DNA from: Bradyrhizobium sp. AZCC 2262
GTDB lineage: Bacteria; Pseudomonadota; Alphaproteobacteria; Rhizobiales; Xanthobacteraceae
Assembly (NCBI RefSeq): GCF_036924535.1
Contig: NZ_JAZHRT010000001.1
Location: forward strand, 1,426,001-1,490,000
Reading direction: 5' to 3'
Length of the DNA: 64,000 bases
Shown here in pieces: positions 56,145-64,000 of the stretch. Below the pieces are notes generated by a model, which worked only from the letters and a program-made list of their open reading frames with translations, made no database searches and was not told the origin of the DNA. The stretch's first letter is position 1. Every line of letters begins with the position of its first letter. Both the position numbers and the translations under genes were made by a program.

Positions 56145-57128
56145 ATGCGCGCCATTCTTTGCAACGCCTTTAAAGGCATCGAAGCCCTTGGGTTCACCGA
56201 GGTCGACGAACCGCGCCCGGCAGCCAACGAGGTTCTCGTTGATGTCCATGCCGCGTCCGTCAGCTACATGGACTACCTGATGAGCTGCGGCGGCTATCAG
56301 ATGCGGCCGGCGCTTCCCTATGTGCCGGGAACGGATGCTGCCGGAATCGTGCTGGCCTGCGGCGACCGGGTTACGCGCTTCCGACCCGGAGACCGGGTCA
56401 GTTGCGGCAACTGGTTCGGTGCATTTGCGGAGCGCATGGTCGCCAAAGAGAGCAGCGCCGCCATGCTGCCGGCCAACGTTGATTTCACCGTGGGGTCGAC
56501 GGTGATGCACACCTATCTCACGGCCTGGTATGCACTGATTGAGCGGGCGCGGCTGCAGGCCGGTGAGACGGTGCTCGTGACGGGGGCCGCCGGCGGCGTG
56601 GGCCTCGCCTGTGTCGAGATCGCGCATTTGATGGGCGCGCGGGTCATTGCCGTTGTCGGCGGCGCTGCGAAGGCAGCCCTGGTCCGCACGCATGGCGCCG
56701 CCGAGGTCGTCGACCATTCGTGTGAAGACGTGCGTGAACGTGTGAAGGCCCTTGCAGGAAAGGGTCTCGACATCTGCGTTGACAATGTCGGCGGCGCACT
56801 CTTCGCGACGCTCGCGAGGTTTATGGGCTGGAACGGTCGGCTGCTTCCGATCGGCTTCACCAGCGGCGAGATTCCATCGCTCGCCATGAATCTGCCTTTG
56901 CTCAAGAACTATTCGGTCGTCGGCGTGTTCGTCGGCACCTGGATGGAGCGTTACCCGGATGAAGCTGCCCGCGCGGCGGAGCGGGTCATGGCATGGGTCG
57001 GCGAGGGCAAGCTCCGCCCGCAGGTCGATCGGGTGCTTGCGCTCCAGCGTGCCGGTGAAGCGATGGGTCTGGTGGCGAACAGGAGCGCGATGGGGCGGAT
57101 TGTGCTGCAGGTCAGGCAAGACGCCTGA
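56145..57128 (+). CDS. Zinc-independent MDR oxidoreductase (quinone reductase-like)
   Basis: The protein is 327 residues from ATG 56145, 1 bp after the mddA stop with GGAGG upstream. It has the NAD(P)-binding motif GAAGGVGLACVEIA (about 146-159) and an N-terminal GroES-like domain (PYVPGTDAAGIVLACGDRV). Catalytic zinc ligands are absent, as in quinone oxidoreductases and enoyl reductases. It is co-transcribed with mddA, so a role in handling reactive sulfur- or carbonyl-containing metabolites is possible. Confidence 0.9.
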   Translation: MRAILCNAFKGIEALGFTEVDEPRPAANEVLVDVHAASVSYMDYLMSCGGYQMRPALPYVPGTDAAGIVLACGDRVTRFRPGDRVSCGNWFGAFAERMVAKESSAAMLPANVDFTVGSTVMHTYLTAWYALIERARLQAGETVLVTGAAGGVGLACVEIAHLMGARVIAVVGGAAKAALVRTHGAAEVVDHSCEDVRERVKALAGKGLDICVDNVGGALFATLARFMGWNGRLLPIGFTSGEIPSLAMNLPLLKNYSVVGVFVGTWMERYPDEAARAAERVMAWVGEGKLRPQVDRVLALQRAGEAMGLVANRSAMGRIVLQVRQDA

Positions 57129-57133
57129 CCGTT

Positions 57134-58474
57134 TTACCGGCTCGCTGCCGGCGCGCTGGCGACCCGGGTCAAAGTGGGCGTTGCCGCCATCTTGACCAGC
57201 ACGTCCTTGACCGGATGCTCGGTCCAGGCCTGCGTGACATAATCGCGATGGGTGACGCCGTCGGGCGTCTGCACGAACACAACGCTTCCGGGCCGCAGCG
57301 GCGCGTTCATGCTCTCGGTGACCGTGATGCCCCTGTCGCGGAGCATCTGCATCAGTTCCTGGTCGTGCCGCTTGGTGTAGCGGGTATACGAAGAGACGAA
57401 GAAGCCGGTGCGGTTTTTCTCGATCCAGGACGCGAACTTGTCGAGTTCGCCGTAGACGGCGTCGAGCAGGAACACGCCGCGGACCCGGTTGGGGACGCCA
57501 CCGACCTCGAGACTCCAGGCGGTCGGCAGGAAGCCGCCGCTATAGCCGACGATCACGATCGGCAGGTTCGCGAATGCCTGCGCCGACTTCGGATCGCCGT
57601 AGAGGCGGGCGAGGTGGCTCGCCGACTCATCGATGAAGCGCTTGAAGCCGCCCGGCTGCCAGAATTTGCCGGCCGAGGAATCGGCGGCGTTGACCGCGAG
57701 CTGGGGCGCGAGCAGCACGGCGTTGACGCCGGAATCCGAGATCTGCTGCGGTACCAGTTGCCGGTCGCGGACGTCGCGCTCCAGCGTCGCGCCGTTGCCG
57801 TGGAAGAACACCACGATCACGCCCGGCTTCCTGACGTCGAACGTCTCGGGGACATGCACCAGCACGCGGCTGTCGTTGTAGGTCTCGTCCTGCCAATAGA
57901 CCCGGCCGCCATAGCTGCGGTGGCCCTTGCGGTCGCCCTTGGAGATGTTGAGGAACGGTTCTTCGGAGCGCGGATTGGCGCCGAAATAGGGGAAGGCCGA
58001 GGACTTCATGCTGACCAGCGTGGTCAATTCTTCGCGCTCGGTGCGGGGTAGCATCAGCGTCGGCGTGAGCGAGGCGACCCGCACGGGCTCGGTACGCACC
58101 GTGCGCGGCGGCTGAGGCGCCAGCGCGACCTGGCGCTGGAACTGCGGCAGGCTTTCATTGGCGGTCGGGAAACGGTCAGCGAATTGCGGCTGAGGGAAAC
58201 GGTCCTCGAACGTATCGATCGAAGTCCGGGAATCGGCCCGGGATTTAGCGCCATCTGTGTTCGCCGCCAGCATTTCAGCGTTCGGCGCCTTGCCGCATTG
58301 AACCAGGACAAAGGAAAGCGGCACGCACAGCGCGGCCATCGCAAGCCAGTGCCATTGAAGAGGCAGGGCGCGAAGCGGCACGGCCGACAACGCCGATCGG
58401 ATGGCGCGACCAATTGTCTGGAATTTCGGATCAGCTCCGACCATCCACCCCAATGTCCCAAGATCCACCGTCAA
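57134..58474 (-). CDS. Membrane-anchored alpha/beta hydrolase-like protein
   Basis: The 446-residue protein has one hydrophobic segment (about 43-60), then a Pro/Arg-rich linker, and an alpha/beta hydrolase core from about 215. The HGNG oxyanion-like motif and the elbow GYSGG (about residue 310) are visible. The acid and His are less clear; HPVKDVL lies near the end. The N-terminus may be shorter, starting from Met 11. Function unknown. Confidence 0.78.
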   Translation of the reverse strand: MTVDLGTLGWMVGADPKFQTIGRAIRSALSAVPLRALPLQWHWLAMAALCVPLSFVLVQCGKAPNAEMLAANTDGAKSRADSRTSIDTFEDRFPQPQFADRFPTANESLPQFQRQVALAPQPPRTVRTEPVRVASLTPTLMLPRTEREELTTLVSMKSSAFPYFGANPRSEEPFLNISKGDRKGHRSYGGRVYWQDETYNDSRVLVHVPETFDVRKPGVIVVFFHGNGATLERDVRDRQLVPQQISDSGVNAVLLAPQLAVNAADSSAGKFWQPGGFKRFIDESASHLARLYGDPKSAQAFANLPIVIVGYSGGFLPTAWSLEVGGVPNRVRGVFLLDAVYGELDKFASWIEKNRTGFFVSSYTRYTKRHDQELMQMLRDRGITVTESMNAPLRPGSVVFVQTPDGVTHRDYVTQAWTEHPVKDVLVKMAATPTLTRVASAPAASR

Positions 58475-58738
58475 CCGAGGTCAAGCTTGCACACGGGCGA
58501 CGTTTAGCGTCCGGAAAAACTCCCCACGTCCGGAAGCTGGAGGAGACCACCCAATCGTGTCGCGATTGTGGGACCGTCACGATGTTTTCGCAATCCAGTA
58601 ATGGCACGGTGGCCGTTCTCGGTATCATGAAACCTTTTTTGTGTCTCAATTTAAACCCTTGTTAACATTGCTTGAATTGAGGGGCGTCACCCTGCACGAT
58701 GCAGCTCTCGGCTGCGGGCGCTTGAAGGTGGGTCCGAG

Positions 58739-60109
58739 ATGGCGGCATTAGAAACGGGAAGCCCGGCTTGGCCCGGCGCGCGCTCCGGCAGCGGTTCAAC
58801 CGTTTCGGTCCTGGTGGCGGTTGCCATCGTCGTTGCCGACATGGTCGGCGTCGGCGTCTTCACCAGCCTCGGCTTTCAGGTCAAGGACATCCCCTCCGGC
58901 TTTTCGATCCTGTTGCTGTGGACCGTCGGCGGCGTCGTCGCGCTGTGCGGGGTGTTTTCCTACGGCGAACTCGGCGCAATGTTTCCGCGCTCCAGCGGCG
59001 AGTACAACTTCCTCGGCCGGGCCTATCACCCGGCCTTCGGCTTTGTGGCGGGCTGGGTATCGGCAACCGTCGGCTTCGCCGCACCCGTAGCCCTGGCCGC
59101 CATGGCATTCGGCGAGTACGGCAAGTCGGTCGTACCCAGTGCGCCGCCGCTGGCGCTGGCGGTCGGCGTGGTCTGGCTGGTGTCGCTGGTGCAACTCACC
59201 GGCGTGCGGCACTCCTCGACCTTTCAACTGGTCGCGACCATCCTGAAGGTGGTGCTGATCGTGGCCTTCCTGGTCTGCGGCTTCGTCATTGGCACGGCGC
59301 AGCCAGTGTCGTTTGCGCCGACGGCCTCCGACTTCACCCATATCGTCAGCGCGCCGTTCGCGATCAGTCTCGTCTTCGTGATGTATTCGTTCTCGGGGTG
59401 GAACGCGGCGACCTACATCATCGGTGAGGTGAGGTTGCCCGAGCGCAACGTACCGCGGGCGATGCTGATCGGAACGCTGATCGTGCTGGTGTTGTATGTC
59501 GCGCTCAACGCGGTGTTCCTGCACACCGCGCCGATCGACAAGCTCGCAGGCCAGCTCGACGTCGCCCGGATTTCCGGCAGCTACATCTTCGGCGAATTCG
59601 GCGGCCGCATCGTCGGCGCGATGATCTGCGTCGGACTGATCTCCTCGATCAGCGCGATGATGTGGATCGGGCCGCGCGTCATGATGACGATGGGCGAGGA
59701 TATTCCGGTGCTGCGGCCGTTCGCCCGAAGATCGACCGGCGGCGCGCCGCCTTACGCCATTCTGTTTCAGCTCACGGTCGCGAGCCTGATGCTGTTAACG
59801 CGCAGCTTCGAGGCCGTGCTCGAATTCATCCAGTTCTCTTTGTTGTTCTGCTCGTTCTTTACCGTGCTTGGGGTCATCAAGCTCCGGATCACGCATCCTG
59901 ACCTGCCGCGGCCCTACCGCGCCTGGGGATACCCGGTAACCCCGGTGGTTTTCCTGCTCGTGACCGGCTTCATGATGTACTATCTTTTGACGGAACAGCC
60001 GCTGCGCTCGCTCCTTAGTCTTTTGATCATGTTTTCAGGTCTCTTGATTTACGCCGTTTTCCGCAAGCGAGCAGATCAAATCCACGCAGTCGCCGCGGGC
60101 CGCGAATGA
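58739..60109 (+). CDS. APC family permease (amino acid transporter)
   Basis: The 456-residue protein has twelve transmembrane helices. TM1 carries VAIVVADMVGVGVFTSLGFQV, the APC substrate-binding region with the unwound G-x-G segment, and GEVRLPERNVPRAMLIGT is the conserved cytoplasmic loop. The ATG at 58739 is preceded by GAAGG. Probably an amino-acid or polyamine/proton symporter. Its stop overlaps the start of the exported-protein gene (ATGA). Confidence 0.93.
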   Translation: MAALETGSPAWPGARSGSGSTVSVLVAVAIVVADMVGVGVFTSLGFQVKDIPSGFSILLLWTVGGVVALCGVFSYGELGAMFPRSSGEYNFLGRAYHPAFGFVAGWVSATVGFAAPVALAAMAFGEYGKSVVPSAPPLALAVGVVWLVSLVQLTGVRHSSTFQLVATILKVVLIVAFLVCGFVIGTAQPVSFAPTASDFTHIVSAPFAISLVFVMYSFSGWNAATYIIGEVRLPERNVPRAMLIGTLIVLVLYVALNAVFLHTAPIDKLAGQLDVARISGSYIFGEFGGRIVGAMICVGLISSISAMMWIGPRVMMTMGEDIPVLRPFARRSTGGAPPYAILFQLTVASLMLLTRSFEAVLEFIQFSLLFCSFFTVLGVIKLRITHPDLPRPYRAWGYPVTPVVFLLVTGFMMYYLLTEQPLRSLLSLLIMFSGLLIYAVFRKRADQIHAVAAGRE

Positions 60110-61320
60110 ACATGCTGCATTCCCTGCGCATTGCGACGCTGGCGGGCGTCATGCTGCTGACGGCCGTGGCAACCGTCAATGCCCAAACCGCAACGGTGGA
60201 CGACACCGCGAAATTTCTGGCCGGAATGATGCCGTCGGCGGATTCGCCGCTCGCGCCGCTCACCAACGACCCGGCCTGGCAACGCCACGCAAAATTCTTC
60301 GACAGCGCGTTCGAGAAACTCGAGCAGCGCCAAATATCGCGGATCCGCGCCTGGGCGGACACCAATCTGGCGGCGCCCAAGCCGACCATGTTCTACATGT
60401 TCTCAGGCCCGGACTTTCTCTATGCGAACGCCTTCCATTCCAAGGCGTCGACCTACGTGCTGAGTGCGCTCGAGCCGGTCGGCTCGGTGCCCGACCTCTC
60501 GCGATTGTCGCGCGGCGGCATTGCGTCGGCGCTCTACAATGTCGAGCGCTCGCTCGGTTCGATCCTGAGCTTCAGCTTCTTCATCACCAAGCAGATGAAG
60601 ACTGATCTGCAGGCGGGACAGATCAGCGGCACCTTGCCGATCCTCTACGTGTTCCTGGCGCGCTCGGGCATGACCGTCAGAAGCGTCAGCCCGATCTCGC
60701 TGGACGACCAGGGCGCGGCGCATTTCGCAGGCGAAAATGCCGGACCGAATGCCGTGCGCGGCGTGCGCATCATCTTTGCCGGCAGTGACGGTCAGGAAAA
60801 GACCCTGTATTACTTCTCGACCGACCTTTCCAACTCCGGCGTGAAGGCGAGCGGCTTCCTGAAATTCTGCGCGACGCTCGCGCCCGCCAACAGCCTGATC
60901 AAGAGCGCGTCCTATCTGCTGCATTCCGGCAACTTCACCACGGTGCGCGACTTCCTGCTCAATAACAGCGCCACCATCATTCAGGACGATTCCGGAATCC
61001 CGCTTGGCTATTACAGCACGAAGAAATGGCGCTTCTTCCCGTTCGGCCGTTATCTCGGACCGATCGACGAATTCGCGGGACGCTATCAGGATTCATATGC
61101 CGCGCTGTTCCGGCGCGCGCAGCCGATCGATTTCGGCATCGGCTATCGCTGGCGCACGCCTGAATCGAATTTGCTGCTGTCGGTGAGGCTGGCCGACGAC
61201 GGGTCGCCTGCCATCGACGCCGCAGCATCGGCCGCGGCGCCGCCAGCGCCACCCCCGCGCAGGCCGCGGGCGTATATAGGGTCGCGGCCGCTACCAGATT
61301 TCTGGCCGTTCTCGCGTTAG
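60106..61320 (+). CDS. Exported protein of unknown function, coupled to APC permease
   Basis: The 404-residue protein has a signal peptide (cleavage near TVNAQ, about 27). No recognised domain. Patches include FYMFSGPDFLYANAFHSKAS, SLSRGG-like segments and WRFFPFGRYLGPIDEFAGR, with a Pro/Ala-rich tail. It is translationally coupled to the transporter by a 4-bp overlap, which suggests a functional link, possibly a periplasmic partner. Confidence 0.78.
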   Translation: MNMLHSLRIATLAGVMLLTAVATVNAQTATVDDTAKFLAGMMPSADSPLAPLTNDPAWQRHAKFFDSAFEKLEQRQISRIRAWADTNLAAPKPTMFYMFSGPDFLYANAFHSKASTYVLSALEPVGSVPDLSRLSRGGIASALYNVERSLGSILSFSFFITKQMKTDLQAGQISGTLPILYVFLARSGMTVRSVSPISLDDQGAAHFAGENAGPNAVRGVRIIFAGSDGQEKTLYYFSTDLSNSGVKASGFLKFCATLAPANSLIKSASYLLHSGNFTTVRDFLLNNSATIIQDDSGIPLGYYSTKKWRFFPFGRYLGPIDEFAGRYQDSYAALFRRAQPIDFGIGYRWRTPESNLLLSVRLADDGSPAIDAAASAAAPPAPPPRRPRAYIGSRPLPDFWPFSR

Positions 61321-61330
61321 AAGCCCGACT

Positions 61331-61498
61331 TCACCAGCGGACGCTTTGACTGGGGACGATGTAGGCCGCCCGGCTTGATGGTTCGGAGTGCGTGCCGAAA
61401 TATTGCCAAGCCGCGACACTGAGGACGAGCAGCGCGAGGATCGCGAGCAAGTCGTTCAGCCGGGGATCGTGACCATGGTGGCTGATTTTCCAGCGCAT
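61331..61498 (-). CDS. Small single-pass membrane protein (55 aa)
   Basis: The ATG at 61496-61498 is preceded by GGGAGGAAAC, an excellent ribosome site. The chain has one transmembrane helix (LLAILALLVLSVAAWQYFG) flanked by basic and Ser-rich ends. Convergent with the exported-protein gene. No family recognised. Confidence 0.7.
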   Translation of the reverse strand: MRWKISHHGHDPRLNDLLAILALLVLSVAAWQYFGTHSEPSSRAAYIVPSQSVRW

Positions 61499-61577
61499 TG
61501 TTTGTTTCCTCCCTGAGGGAGCAGCCAATCAATGCGGGCGAGGAACTCGAGTTCCCGCACATCAGCAATGCGCGCTA

Positions 61578-61928
61578 TCAGCCGTTGACGCCGCGCCATC
61601 GACCATAGCGCCACGGCAAGTACCATCGCGCACCCGGCGGCCTGGTCAGCGGCACGTTGTCGATGCCGGATGTGCCGAAGGGCTGGCAGCGCAGGATCCG
61701 CGCCAGCGTCATCCATCCGCCGCCCCACAGGCCGAAGCGCTCGATCGCTTCGTCGCCGTACACCGAACATGTCGGCAGGTGCCGGCAATTGTAACCGACC
61801 AGGGGCGACAGCGTGTGGCGGTAGATCCAGATCAGTGCGCGCCCTGCGTTGCGCGGCAAACGGCGGACCGTGCTGGCACAGTCCGTGCATTGCTTGTGGG
61901 ATGACGATGACTGATCGGCGGGCGCCAT
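61578..61928 (-). CDS. yidD: Membrane protein insertion efficiency factor YidD
   Basis: The protein is 116 residues from ATG 61926-61928. The YidD core is clear: LIWIYRHTLSPLVGYNCRHL, then PTCSVYGDEAIERFG and a W-x3-RILRCQPF ending. YidD assists membrane protein insertion with YidC and is usually near rnpA; here it is not. The N-terminal 40 residues are a non-conserved extension. No strong ribosome site. Confidence 0.92.
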   Translation of the reverse strand: MAPADQSSSSHKQCTDCASTVRRLPRNAGRALIWIYRHTLSPLVGYNCRHLPTCSVYGDEAIERFGLWGGGWMTLARILRCQPFGTSGIDNVPLTRPPGARWYLPWRYGRWRGVNG

Positions 61929-62165
61929 GCTGAACCATGTACGTAGTCTTGCGGGAGTTCCCAAGCAAGGAACTGATTTAGCGCAGATATTTACGCCACA
62001 CTTCGCAATTATCGCACCGCGCGGCACCGCAGCAAGCCAAGGTATTATGGACGGCACACGTCAGTACGGTTACCGTTTCGCCAGCGCGTCGATGACAGAA
62101 TCATGTCGCGTTGAAGCGGGGCCATTGCCATTGCACCCTGAAGGGGCTTGGGGGAAGGAACCAAA

Positions 62166-63083
62166 TTGAGGTTTGTGAGGTCGTTGAAATTTCGCGGCTG
62201 GGCGCTGATCGGCGCCACCGCCCTCTGTCTCGCATTGCCTGGCGCGATCACGACGCTGGGAAATTCGGCGCACGCCGGAGGCACCCTCGAAGAACGCAAG
62301 CAGCCGATGCATTTCAAGTGGAATGCGTGTCAGGCGGATTGCAGGGGCTGGGTTTCGGCCGTCGGCATCGTCACATCAGACAGCCCGAAGGAATTCGAGG
62401 AATTCGCCAGGGGCCGCCAGCTTGCCGGCGCGACCATCGTGCTGGATTCCAGCGGCGGCTCGGTCAACGATTCCATCGCGCTCGGCCGCAAGTTTCGTGG
62501 TCTTGGCGCGCTGACCACGGTCGGCTCGACAGTGCGGACGCAGACCGCGAACGGCGAGCGCGCGAGCGTGACGCCGGAAGCCTATTGCGAATCGATGTGC
62601 GTGTTTCTGCTTCTGTCAGGCAAGGCCCGTTACGTGCCGCCGGTTGCGCATGTCCGCGTGCACCAGATCTGGATGGGCGATCGCGCCGACGACGCCAAGG
62701 CCGCCAGCTACACTGCGCAGGACCTGATGATCGTGCAGCGCGACATCGGCCGGCTCACGAAATACACCTTCGACATGGGTGGCACCGGCGATTTGCTGTC
62801 ACTCGCGCTCAGCGTGCCGCCGTGGGAAGATCTGCACGAATTGTCGCGCGGTGAACTGCGGCTGACCAATCTCGTCACGACCGATGCGCTCGCCGACGTG
62901 TTCCTGCAGGACAATGCGACGCCGATGGCCGCGGCGAAGCCTTCCAAGCCGCAGGATCGCTTCGTCAGTTCCGCCGCCGTCGAGGGCGACGCGCAACAAG
63001 CGCCGGGCAAGTCCACCAAGACCGCCGAAGCCGCGGTTCCGACGGGCGGCGCTGCGACGGCACCGGCTCAGCCGCAGAAGTAA
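62166..63083 (+). CDS. Exported ClpP-like (COG3904-type) protein, paralog of 52432
   Basis: The protein is 305 residues from TTG 62166, with AAGGA about 7 nt upstream. A signal peptide ends near AHAG (about 38). It repeats the features of the 52432 protein: Cys pair C55-x3-C59 (CQADCRGW), SSGG (95-98), C131-x-S133-x-C135 (CESMCVFLLL) and H156 (RVHQIW). The Ser-His spacing is again 23. It lacks the long C-terminal domain. Function unknown; a periplasmic serine peptidase is the inference. Confidence 0.8.
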   Translation: MRFVRSLKFRGWALIGATALCLALPGAITTLGNSAHAGGTLEERKQPMHFKWNACQADCRGWVSAVGIVTSDSPKEFEEFARGRQLAGATIVLDSSGGSVNDSIALGRKFRGLGALTTVGSTVRTQTANGERASVTPEAYCESMCVFLLLSGKARYVPPVAHVRVHQIWMGDRADDAKAASYTAQDLMIVQRDIGRLTKYTFDMGGTGDLLSLALSVPPWEDLHELSRGELRLTNLVTTDALADVFLQDNATPMAAAKPSKPQDRFVSSAAVEGDAQQAPGKSTKTAEAAVPTGGAATAPAQPQK

Positions 63084-63104
63084 CCTGCACCCCAACAGAC
63101 GGTG

Positions 63105-63239
63105 TCATCATCCGCGAAAGCGGATGATCCAGTACGCTGCGGCGTTGGTGATTGAACGAGAATTCCCGGCGTACTGGATGCCCGCCGGAGCCTGCCATCG
63201 GGCTCGCCGAAGGCGAGACCCGTTGGCGGGCATGACGGG
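63105..63239. repeat. Intergenic palindromic repeat
   Basis: TCATCCGCGAAAGCGGATGA is a hairpin at the left end. TCCAGTACG and CGTACTGGATGCCCGCC (about 63171-63187) and GGCGGGCATGACGGG at the right end complete a larger inverted structure. Non-coding, dispersed-element type. Confidence 0.7.
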
Positions 63240-63264
63240 ATTGGTTTTGGGCGGGACTTACCCC

Positions 63265-63714
63265 TTAAGCCTGCGCCGTCTGCTTCGTCCGGGCCTCGAT
63301 CTGGCCGATGGCGTCGACCACGGCGTCGAAGGTCAGCATGGTCGAGGCATGACGGGCCTTGTAGTCGCGTACGGGTTCGAGCAGGGCGATGTCGGCCCAT
63401 TTGCCTTGCGGGGGAGTACCGTTTTCCTTCAGCATCTTGCGGACGGTTTCTCGCAATTCACGTAACTCGCTGGCCGTCGAGCCGACCACATGGCTTGCCA
63501 TGATCGAGGAGGAGGCTTGTCCTAGCGCGCAGGCCTTCACGTCATGGGCGAAGTCGGTGACCACGGGCCCTTCCATCTTGAGATCGATCTTGACGGTCGA
63601 GCCGCACAGTTTGGAGTGGGCGGTGGCGCTGGCGTGGGGGTCGGGGAGGCGGCCGAGGCGGGGGATATTGCCCGCCAGTTCGATGATCCGCTTGTTGTAG
63701 ATGTCGTTCAGCAT
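63265..63714 (-). CDS. Iron-sulfur cluster assembly scaffold protein (IscU/SufU-like)
   Basis: The 149-residue protein has the NifU-N/IscU fold: LYNKRIIE-like start, C37 (KLCGST), C62 (KACALGQASSS). The third canonical cysteine is replaced by Ser at about S124 (ARHASTMLTF). Only two of three cluster-binding cysteines remain, so it may be a specialised scaffold or SUF accessory. It diverges from the downstream plus-strand gene at 63948. Confidence 0.85.
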   Translation of the reverse strand: MLNDIYNKRIIELAGNIPRLGRLPDPHASATAHSKLCGSTVKIDLKMEGPVVTDFAHDVKACALGQASSSIMASHVVGSTASELRELRETVRKMLKENGTPPQGKWADIALLEPVRDYKARHASTMLTFDAVVDAIGQIEARTKQTAQA

Positions 63715-63947
63715 GAGATTAGGTGTCCCGGGCGGCGGTCTGAGCGCCCTTGGCGGCTGGGTTTCATCGTCCTATATATGGACAGGAACGGCGGAAAAAC
63801 AGCCCGGCCGTTTCGCCGAAGGCGCGCCGGGATTGAAACCAGTGCGGCCGCCGGCGTTTTGTGGATGGGACTCAGGCGCCCGGCGGCGAAACCGCCCCGT
63901 CTGCCCGGTGACACTCCGGTCTTTCGGACCGGTCGAACGGAGAAGAC

Positions 63948-64000
63948 ATGGACGCATTGATCAAATCCCTCCGCCCGGGCAAGGCTCCTGACTTGAAGCC
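63948..64000 (+). CDS. 5' end of a gene, possibly GTP cyclohydrolase I (folE), cut by the window edge
   Basis: Only 17 complete codons are present (ATG 63948, GGAGAAG upstream). They read MDALIKSLRPGKAPDLKP. Proteins with this kind of N-terminus followed by FolE are found next to the Fe-S scaffold gene in related genomes, from memory; the visible part is too short to prove it. Confidence 0.4.
   Translation, partial: MDALIKSLRPGKAPDLK

Overview
The window looks like chromosomal DNA of a Bradyrhizobium-type alphaproteobacterium (Nitrobacteraceae). This rests on the high GC content, the dense gene packing, the intergenic palindromes of the kind common in that group, and the family mix: a dipeptide ABC cluster with an MlrC-like M81 protein, a DUF3126 protein, a zf-CHCC protein, tandem PilZ plus BTLCP proteins, and COG3904-like exported proteins. 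The assignment is inferred from protein character; no database search was possible. No phage, complete insertion sequence or CRISPR array is visible.

Region 1 (1-11861) is a catabolic and peptide-uptake block. A partial enoyl-CoA hydratase, an amidase, an M20 amidohydrolase, an M81 (MlrC-like) protein and a second M20 peptidase lie on the minus strand. Divergent from them is a four-gene ABC importer: a binding protein, two permeases, and one polypeptide carrying both ATPases. Together they would import and hydrolyse peptides or amide-linked compounds.

Region 2 (11862-25288) is mixed: an epoxide-hydrolase-like protein, a PlsC-type acyltransferase, a secreted Cys-rich protein, an AT-rich membrane protein of unknown function, a TMEM175-like channel, a triple 92-bp tandem repeat abutting tRNA-Leu(TAA), a lipoprotein, a zf-CHCC protein/flavin monooxygenase pair, cysE, DUF3126 and a gamma-carbonic anhydrase. 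The ribosome binding site of the carbonic anhydrase gene lies inside a perfect 24-bp palindrome.

Region 3 (25289-33069) has small genes (an RMF-like protein coupled to a DNA-binding-like protein, and Gly-rich exported proteins), a Tat-exported dienelactone hydrolase, two esterases, a BTLCP cysteine proteinase next to a double-PilZ protein, a CRP-type palindrome, and several good terminators.

Region 4 (33397-41775) has an enoyl-CoA hydratase paired with poxB, a degenerate second copy of the 14.4-kb gene's 5' end, an RND efflux pair, a truncated amino-acid ABC ATPase and a PAS protein. Region 5 (41776-49736) has a candidate small RNA with a strong terminator, a rhomboid protease, a CBS protein, a patatin phospholipase, a nitroreductase, and a HigBA toxin-antitoxin pair converging on thrS.

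Region 6 (49829-64000) has an atypically AT-rich pentapeptide-repeat membrane protein and two paralogous exported ClpP-like proteins. It also has a SARP/BTAD regulator fused to an alpha/beta hydrolase, divergent from a methanethiol methyltransferase (mddA) and a reductase, with 11-bp direct repeats between them. It ends with an APC transporter coupled to an exported protein, yidD, an Fe-S scaffold protein, and the start of a gene that may be folE. The SARP-hydrolase/mddA module and the exported ClpP-like pair are the best candidates for undescribed biology.
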